Source: Bonia amplexicaulis (lineage: Eukaryota > Streptophyta > Magnoliopsida > Poales > Poaceae). From it: a DNA stretch of 64,000 nucleotides. Both the position numbers and the translations under genes were made by a program. The stretch spans positions 21,277,455 through 21,341,454 of the forward strand of contig CM070751.1 of NCBI GenBank assembly GCA_036346245.1, in the 5' to 3' direction. Each line of letters starts with the position of its first letter. The stretch's first letter is position 1. Shown here piece by piece: positions 59,217 through 64,000 of this stretch. The notes beneath the pieces were generated by a model. It did no database searches and was not told the DNA's origin. It saw only the letters and a program-made list of their open reading frames with translations.

Positions 59217-59969
59217 TCACGCCTCAGGCGCTGGCTGCGTGAGCCCAGACTTGGCGAGCAGTTTCCCAAGCGCCTCAGGGGAGCACACCTGGTACTGCAC
59301 CTCCCCGGTGCCAGGCTGCAGGAACACCTCAGCGAGCTCCAGCTTCTCAGCGGTCAGGCTGGTCGAGTCCATGGTCTTGCTCAGGACCTTGAGCGCGAGG
59401 GCGACGGCCTCCTCACGGGTCAAGCCATCGCGGTAGTCCTGCTTGAGCATGGATTGAGCGGCCTGGCTGTTGGCCCCAACGGCGGCGGCCTTCCAACCAC
59501 CGTAGTTCCCGGAGGGGTCGCTCATGTAGAGCTGGAACCCGTGGTTCTTGTCCCACCCGGCGAAGAGGAAGGAGACGCCGAAGGGGCGGAGGCCGCCGAA
59601 CTGGGTGTATCCCTGCTTGGTGTCGCAGAGGGTCTGGACGAGCTGCTCCACGGGGATGGGCTCCTGGTAGGAGAGGGCGTAGCGCTGGGCGTGGAGGCGG
59701 GCGGTGTTGATGAGGATGTTGGCGTCGGACATGATCCCGGCGACGGCGCAGGCGAGGTGGGAGTCGATCTTGTACATCTTCTCGGCGGAGCGGGAGGTCT
59801 GGAGGAGCTTGGAGGTGACCTTCTTCTCGCCGACTAGGACCACGCCGTCGGCCGCCAGGACGCCGAGGGCCGAGCCGGCGTTGCCGATCGCCTCCATCGC
59901 GTACTCCACCTGGTACAGCCGGCCCTCCGGCGAGAAGATCGTGGTGCGGCTGTCGTAGCGGCGAGACAT
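59217..59969 (-). CDS. PAC1: Proteasome subunit alpha type-4 (20S core, alpha3/PAC1)
   Basis: Single-exon 250-residue subunit of the outer alpha ring of the 20S proteasome, found in cytosol and nucleus. The N-terminus MSRRYDSRTTIFSPEGRLYQ followed by VEYAMEAIGNAGSALG is the proteasome alpha signature (YDxxxTxFSPEGRLxQVEYA). Other family blocks are KLLQTSRSAEKMYKIDSH, AVAGIMSDANILIN, QGYTQFGGLRPFGVSFLFAG, YMSDPSGNYGGWKAAAVGAN and the C-terminal YQVCSPEALGKLL. The length matches the rice protein as I recall it, and rice alpha-4 genes are also intronless. The frame is fully intact. The C-terminus (LTQPAPEA) is short and lacks the acidic tail of some paralogues. Confidence 0.97.
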   Translation of the reverse strand: MSRRYDSRTTIFSPEGRLYQVEYAMEAIGNAGSALGVLAADGVVLVGEKKVTSKLLQTSRSAEKMYKIDSHLACAVAGIMSDANILINTARLHAQRYALSYQEPIPVEQLVQTLCDTKQGYTQFGGLRPFGVSFLFAGWDKNHGFQLYMSDPSGNYGGWKAAAVGANSQAAQSMLKQDYRDGLTREEAVALALKVLSKTMDSTSLTAEKLELAEVFLQPGTGEVQYQVCSPEALGKLLAKSGLTQPAPEA

Positions 59970-61213
59970 CGCGGCGGCGGCGAGAGATTGGGGAGCTGTT
60001 TTGTCAGATTGGGGATTTGGGGAAAGCGGGGAGGCGACTCGGGTGAGATGAGAGGTTAACGAGCGACCTACTTGCGATGCAAGAAGAGAAAAAGGCTCGT
60101 GCGTCGGGTTTTATTTTGGTTTAGCGATGGAAACAAAATTCTACAGGAAAAACTATAAAACACCTTCAATGTTATGTTTGAATTTATCTCAAATTCTAAA
60201 AATGTCGAGCTAAATAGATCAATAAAATAAAATAAGTCTCAAGCTAAATGTATGATGGGAAAAAAAATCATATTTCGGAATAGTGCTTCCGTACCCTCGT
60301 AAAACTAAATTTCACAAATCTTAAAGCAACCAGTAGATAGCTGCAAATTAGGCACATCAAAAATATGTTTTAAAATGCGATCTTTGTTTCTGGGAAGCAT
60401 TGAAGTGCTGACGCCCTGTTTGGAAAGCCGAAATTTCATAGGAAAATAGTTTAATTTTCGTAGAAATAAAAAATCATATGTTCTAAACCAGACAAGATGT
60501 CCACATCAGTTGTGCAATTCACCTTAGAAATAATCTGAACCGTCAGATGAAGAGACGTGTGAGCCGAGTTGAAATTTTGCGGTTGCAAATTCGAAAAATC
60601 CAGTTTCCAAAAATCCAAATGGACGTCTTCAATTTCTAGAAGAAAGTCTAAAAAATTTCTGTTCAAACCACATACAAAACATTAAGCACTAAAAGATGTC
60701 GGACACGATTGTTTACGTTCATTTATCTAAGTTGTGGTAGCCAATTTCTCAACCACAGAAAGTGTGACATGCTATATTTTGCCATAGTTAAGTTTGGCGA
60801 AGTGTGGTAGCCAATGAAACATATCCGAAACAGTCACTCATTATAAGATTGCTATGAAAAAAATAAGTTTGATTAATAAACAAATAAGCATGTGTGCAAC
60901 CTTCGCAGAAAATCTTAGACAACTTTGTTTGTTACAAACTTACCATCGATGGTTGAGAAACAAAAGTAGACCTAAAAATCCTGACCACAAACCGAACTGT
61001 ACATCAACGCTGTTGCTTTCCTCTTCGCGTCATGCAGTACCTTTTCCTGTACAGACGTCCATGTCCAAAGTCCCAACCAAGCTCAACGCACATACAATAC
61101 AGAGAGGATCGTTCTCAGGCTAAGAAAACAGGACAACAGGTTACACACATTTAACCAACCTGAGGCCCATAAGCTCCTTCATATGGATAATATATTTGCT
61201 TGCTTTATGATTT

Positions 61214-61218
<5 letters not shown>
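59970..61218. other. Proteasome gene upstream region and flank
   Basis: The first 150 bp should be the 5' UTR and promoter of the minus-strand proteasome gene. Beyond it is AT-rich sequence with no supported gene, except a possible terminal exon near 61162-61200 on the minus strand: ATATATTATCCATATGAAGG reads IYYPYEGAYGPQVG and TAA, preceded by AAAG that could be an acceptor site. Confidence 0.35.

Positions 61219-61268
<50 letters not shown>
61219..61268. repeat. (AG)n microsatellite
   Basis: About 24 uninterrupted AG dinucleotides following a short CA run. Confidence 0.97.
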
Positions 61269-61271
<3 letters not shown>

Positions 61272-61591
61272 AAACCTGAATATCAATGTTGAATAAAAGC
61301 CGTCCTGGTCCATAAATTATTTGATTTTCTATAACTATCTCTGCGAAGAAGAGTTGAACTGTATATTTCCATTAGCCAAACAGAACACATAGTACCACAA
61401 AGCACTTGTTGATGTTCTTGCTGTTTTATGGAGCTCAGGCGAATCTGTTCCCAGAACAGCTTGACTTGTATTTACAATACCAGGAGAGTCATTAAAGGAC
61501 CAGAACCCACATGACTAACTACCCATTGACTGTCAGTATTAACATGAAAGCCCGCTGCTCCAAGATCAGTGTAGTCATCGTCACAGAACAT

Positions 61592-62260
61592 AGTTGCCAA
61601 TTGCTTTCCACCACAGTTTACAGAAAAGGGAAGTTATATGATAGCGCAAGTAATCACGCGACAAATCTTATTGATGGAATCACAGATTACATATATAGCC
61701 ATATGTATGTGCATGCAAGGTAGGTTCTGAAGTGAAGGCTGCATGCACGCGTGAGACTGAACAGCAGGAACGTCATTAGTGCATGCCTATGCACGGCAAG
61801 AACAGACGCATGCACGACAGGTGCGGACGGTGGGATTGGCGCAAAGAATGCCGATGATGTCGGCGGAGGGATCTATCTAACACGCCCCGCAGTCGAAACG
61901 TCGGCATGGCCAATATTTAGATTGGACCTGAACTCGATGAAGATCGACGATGTCAGACCCTTAGTGAAGATGCCGAAGACTAAGATGTGGTCGGCACGTG
62001 TAGATCACGAACATCTCCCAAAGCGACGCGTTCCCGAATAAAATGGAGATCAATCTCCACATATTTGGTACACTGATGCTGCACTGGGTTGGTGGAGAGG
62101 TACACCGCGCTGACGTTGTCGCAGTAGACGACTGTGGCACGGCCGGGAGGACTGTAGAGTTCCAAAAAAGAGTTGGCGGAGCCAACATGCTTCGGCGACG
62201 GCGTTGGCGGAGCCCAATTGCTTGCCACCACAGTTTACAGAAAAGGAAATTATAGGATCT
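61592..62260 (-). mobile_element. Truncated Copia 3' end (RNase H plus LTR start), flanked by a 46-bp direct repeat
   Basis: The minus strand encodes the Copia RNase H end: VVYCDNVSAVYLSTNPVQHQ then TKYVEIDLHFIRERVALGDV and RDLHVPTTS, with ANAVAEACWLRQL just upstream in another frame. After the coding part comes TGTTAGATAGATCCC (about 61882), probably the LTR start. Both ends of the segment carry almost the same 46 bp (CAATTGCTTTCCACCACAGT then TTACAGAAAAGG): 61598-61643 and 62217-62260. The frame is broken more than once. Confidence 0.75.
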
Positions 62261-63327
62261 GAATTTATGATTTATGATCAGATGATGAGGAAGAGACTAA
62301 AAATTTATGTGGAACGCATGTTAGGTTCTGAAATGAATTGACAAGATTTAAGTACGACTTTATAAGCATTAACAAGTCTTTAATAACCCTATAAAACACC
62401 ATAACATGTACACCAAGATAGTGAATGTAGCATTATTAGTATATGATTGGTTGAGTACTAGAAGTCTAATAGCAAAGAAAGGCATGTTCAAACATCAAGC
62501 AGTAAAGATTTTTTAAAACTTACTAGTGTAATATTTTCTGTTGCATTCTTTCATGTGGAGACAGTTGAGGAGAGTAATGTTTTCGCTGCATGATAATACA
62601 ACAAGTGAGAAATGTGAAGCACGCCAACTATTTGCAGGGCTCTTTCCTGATATGATAGAGAAGCTCTGAGACTTGATAGCTAGGAAGATGAGGGATCGCT
62701 CTCAAAGCTCGACGGGGCTCTCTATGACGAGCAAGGAGACTCTAATCTTTCTACCAACCGGTTGAAGACTAACTTTGATTTATTCTTGCTTAATTACAAT
62801 GGGCACAAAATTGTCTCGTTTATAGATATGGCTAAATTTGACTCCTAAGAAAGGGTTCTCGGTGTTGAAAGAAAGAGTACGCTGAGAACGGTATGGATTA
62901 GATATAAAAAAAAGGAATGCTTTTCGATCAACAGTGTTATAGAGGCGCTATTCGTTAACCAATGTGTCCACCCTCAGTCTTGAAAAAAAACAGGCAGCAT
63001 AGAAAGTCTCGCAGTGAAGATTGTACAATTGCAATATTTTAAAAATAACAAAAATAAAACTGCATATGCTACTTGGCATAACAATAACAATGAAATTGTT
63101 ACTTGTTTCATCAACAATATCAAAGCATGCCTACTAAATCGATTATTTAAAATGTCAATTACCTGTTAATTGTTCTGTTTACATCAATTGAAGTTCCGAT
63201 ATAATTTCTACACAGAAGAACATGTTTGTTAAAGAATAAGTAAGATTGCTATAATTGATTTAACTACTAGCATTAATGCTTAATATAAGGAGTAAAAGAA
63301 ACTAAGAATTACATACACTGACCAAAC

Positions 63328-63423
63328 CTGATCAGCAGGGTTGTTTGGAAGGCTTCCATTACGAAAAGAATTATAGGAAACATCCCCGGAGTGTTTGTAC
63401 CAAAATTCAGAAGAGTTAGACAT
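63328..63423 (-). CDS. Possible first coding exon of an unrecognised minus-strand gene
   Basis: ATG at 63423-63421 opens 32 codons with ordinary plant composition (MSNSSEFWYKHSGDVSYNSF, then RNGSLPNNPADQ), ending exactly at a good donor site, CAG|GTTTGG. I cannot find a matching second exon with certainty; a candidate acceptor near 63230 gives a stop in phase 0. The tail-like exon near 61180 on the same strand may belong to the same gene, with the AG repeat and Copia fragment in its introns. The function is unknown. Confidence 0.3.
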
Positions 63424-63582
63424 GTTTAAGATCAGGCTGCACTGCAGAAAATATCAATTCCACAGAGAGAAAATATGTAAATACATATTTTACTTAAAAA
63501 TGCAGAGAATTCTAGGCAGATCATGAAGAATTAGATGCACAGAATATGCCACCACAGAGCGAAAACAAATAATAGAACTGTA

Positions 63583-64000
63583 ACGCCCTGGTCCAGATTT
63601 TGGAACATATTGCAGTTACGTAATTTCTTAGATCTTTCATGCAATTTCATACTCTTGTGCCATGCTAGATTGCTAACAAAAATCAAATTCCTGCCAATTT
63701 GAATAAATCTCTTGCCAGTCTCCTTGTTGTTGATTAAATCACAGCTACTTCTTTCTAGTTTCTGGAGACCACCTCAATCCAATAGTTCCAGGTTCCTTTG
63801 TTTTATATATGCCTATACCTCAACTATATTATCTAGTGTTCATCAAGACGCTAGACGCTAGTCAGGTGACAGATTGGCGCCTAGCACCTCGCTGCCTAGG
63901 CGGAATAGGCGGCCGCCTTGGGGAACACTAGTATTATCAAAATTATTTTAGTTGGGCTCAGTTCCAAGTTTGCTCTCATGTAAGTACAGAATTCAGGACA
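63583..64000 (+). mobile_element. Possible start of another LTR-like element
   Basis: TGTAACGCCCTGGTCCAGAT resembles the opening of the LTR-like elements at 6359 and 53697 (TGTMA-x-x-CCC). It continues past the window edge and is interrupted by a palindromic MITE, so it cannot be confirmed. Confidence 0.25.
63833..63931. mobile_element. Small palindromic MITE (about 99 bp)
   Basis: CTAGTGTTCATCAAGACGCT on the left is mirrored by GGCCGCCTTGGGGAACACTA on the right, with GCCTAGCACC/GCCTAGGCGG words in the middle. The CTAGTGTTC ends are close to perfect inverted repeats. Confidence 0.6.

Noticed and set aside
59239..59958. Plus-strand frames opposite the proteasome subunit
   Set aside because: They are antisense shadows of a complete, conserved minus-strand gene with high third-position GC.
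61219..61268. CRISPR-like or satellite array
   Set aside because: It is a plain AG dinucleotide run with no spacers.

Overview
This is nuclear DNA from a grass, most likely a rice relative (Oryza or a close Oryzeae genus). The genes have many introns with GT-AG borders, GC-rich first exons and AT-rich introns, and the spaces between them are full of MITEs, LTR-retrotransposon pieces and solo-LTR-like elements. From memory, the gene order (FAN1, MAT1, OXA2/ALB3-like, RBM22-like CCCH protein, RLCK, RNR large subunit, metaxin, proteasome alpha-4) matches a stretch of rice chromosome 6 short arm, read in the opposite direction to the rice locus numbers. There is one 100-base run of N (33775-33874), so this is a draft scaffold.

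Layout. 1-1291 (+) is the 3' end of the structure-specific nuclease FAN1. 2174-3852 (-) is MAT1, the assembly factor of the CDK-activating kinase. About 270 bp separates it from a divergent OXA2-type membrane insertase with TPRs (4126-19982, +). That gene has a 5.15-kb solo LTR in intron 4 and a 2.79-kb head-to-tail duplication of seven exons. 20349-20716 (-) is a small unrecognised gene. 22746-26064 (+) is an RBM22/MAC5-type splicing factor (CCCH plus RRM). A collapsed wall-associated-kinase pseudogene and Copia debris follow. 29642-32797 (+) is an RLCK-VII kinase that stops after the activation segment, beside a retroelement and the N gap. 35763-40701 (+) is a complete ribonucleotide reductase large subunit with an E2F site upstream. 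41570-42985 (-) is a Copia retroelement whose gag region contains an intronless eIF3 subunit k sequence. 43648-45578 (+) is an unrecognised gene built of repeated phase-1 exons. 47081-52621 (-) is metaxin, and 59217-59969 (-) is proteasome subunit alpha type-4. The rest is mostly transposon-derived DNA plus one possible exon of another minus-strand gene near 63.4 kb.

Functionally this is an ordinary euchromatic housekeeping block: DNA repair, CAK/TFIIH, mitochondrial membrane biogenesis (OXA2, metaxin), splicing, dNTP synthesis and proteolysis. There is no operon-like logic; the only close pairing is MAT1 and OXA2 sharing one short intergenic promoter region. Four otherwise conserved genes (MAT1, OXA2 exon 1, metaxin twice, the small gene at 20.5 kb) each lose frame by what looks like single missing bases. 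Restoring the base count gives coding lengths divisible by three each time, which points to deletion-type consensus errors rather than real gene death. The most unusual biology is the eIF3k sequence carried in a Copia element and the frame-breaking exon-block duplication in OXA2.
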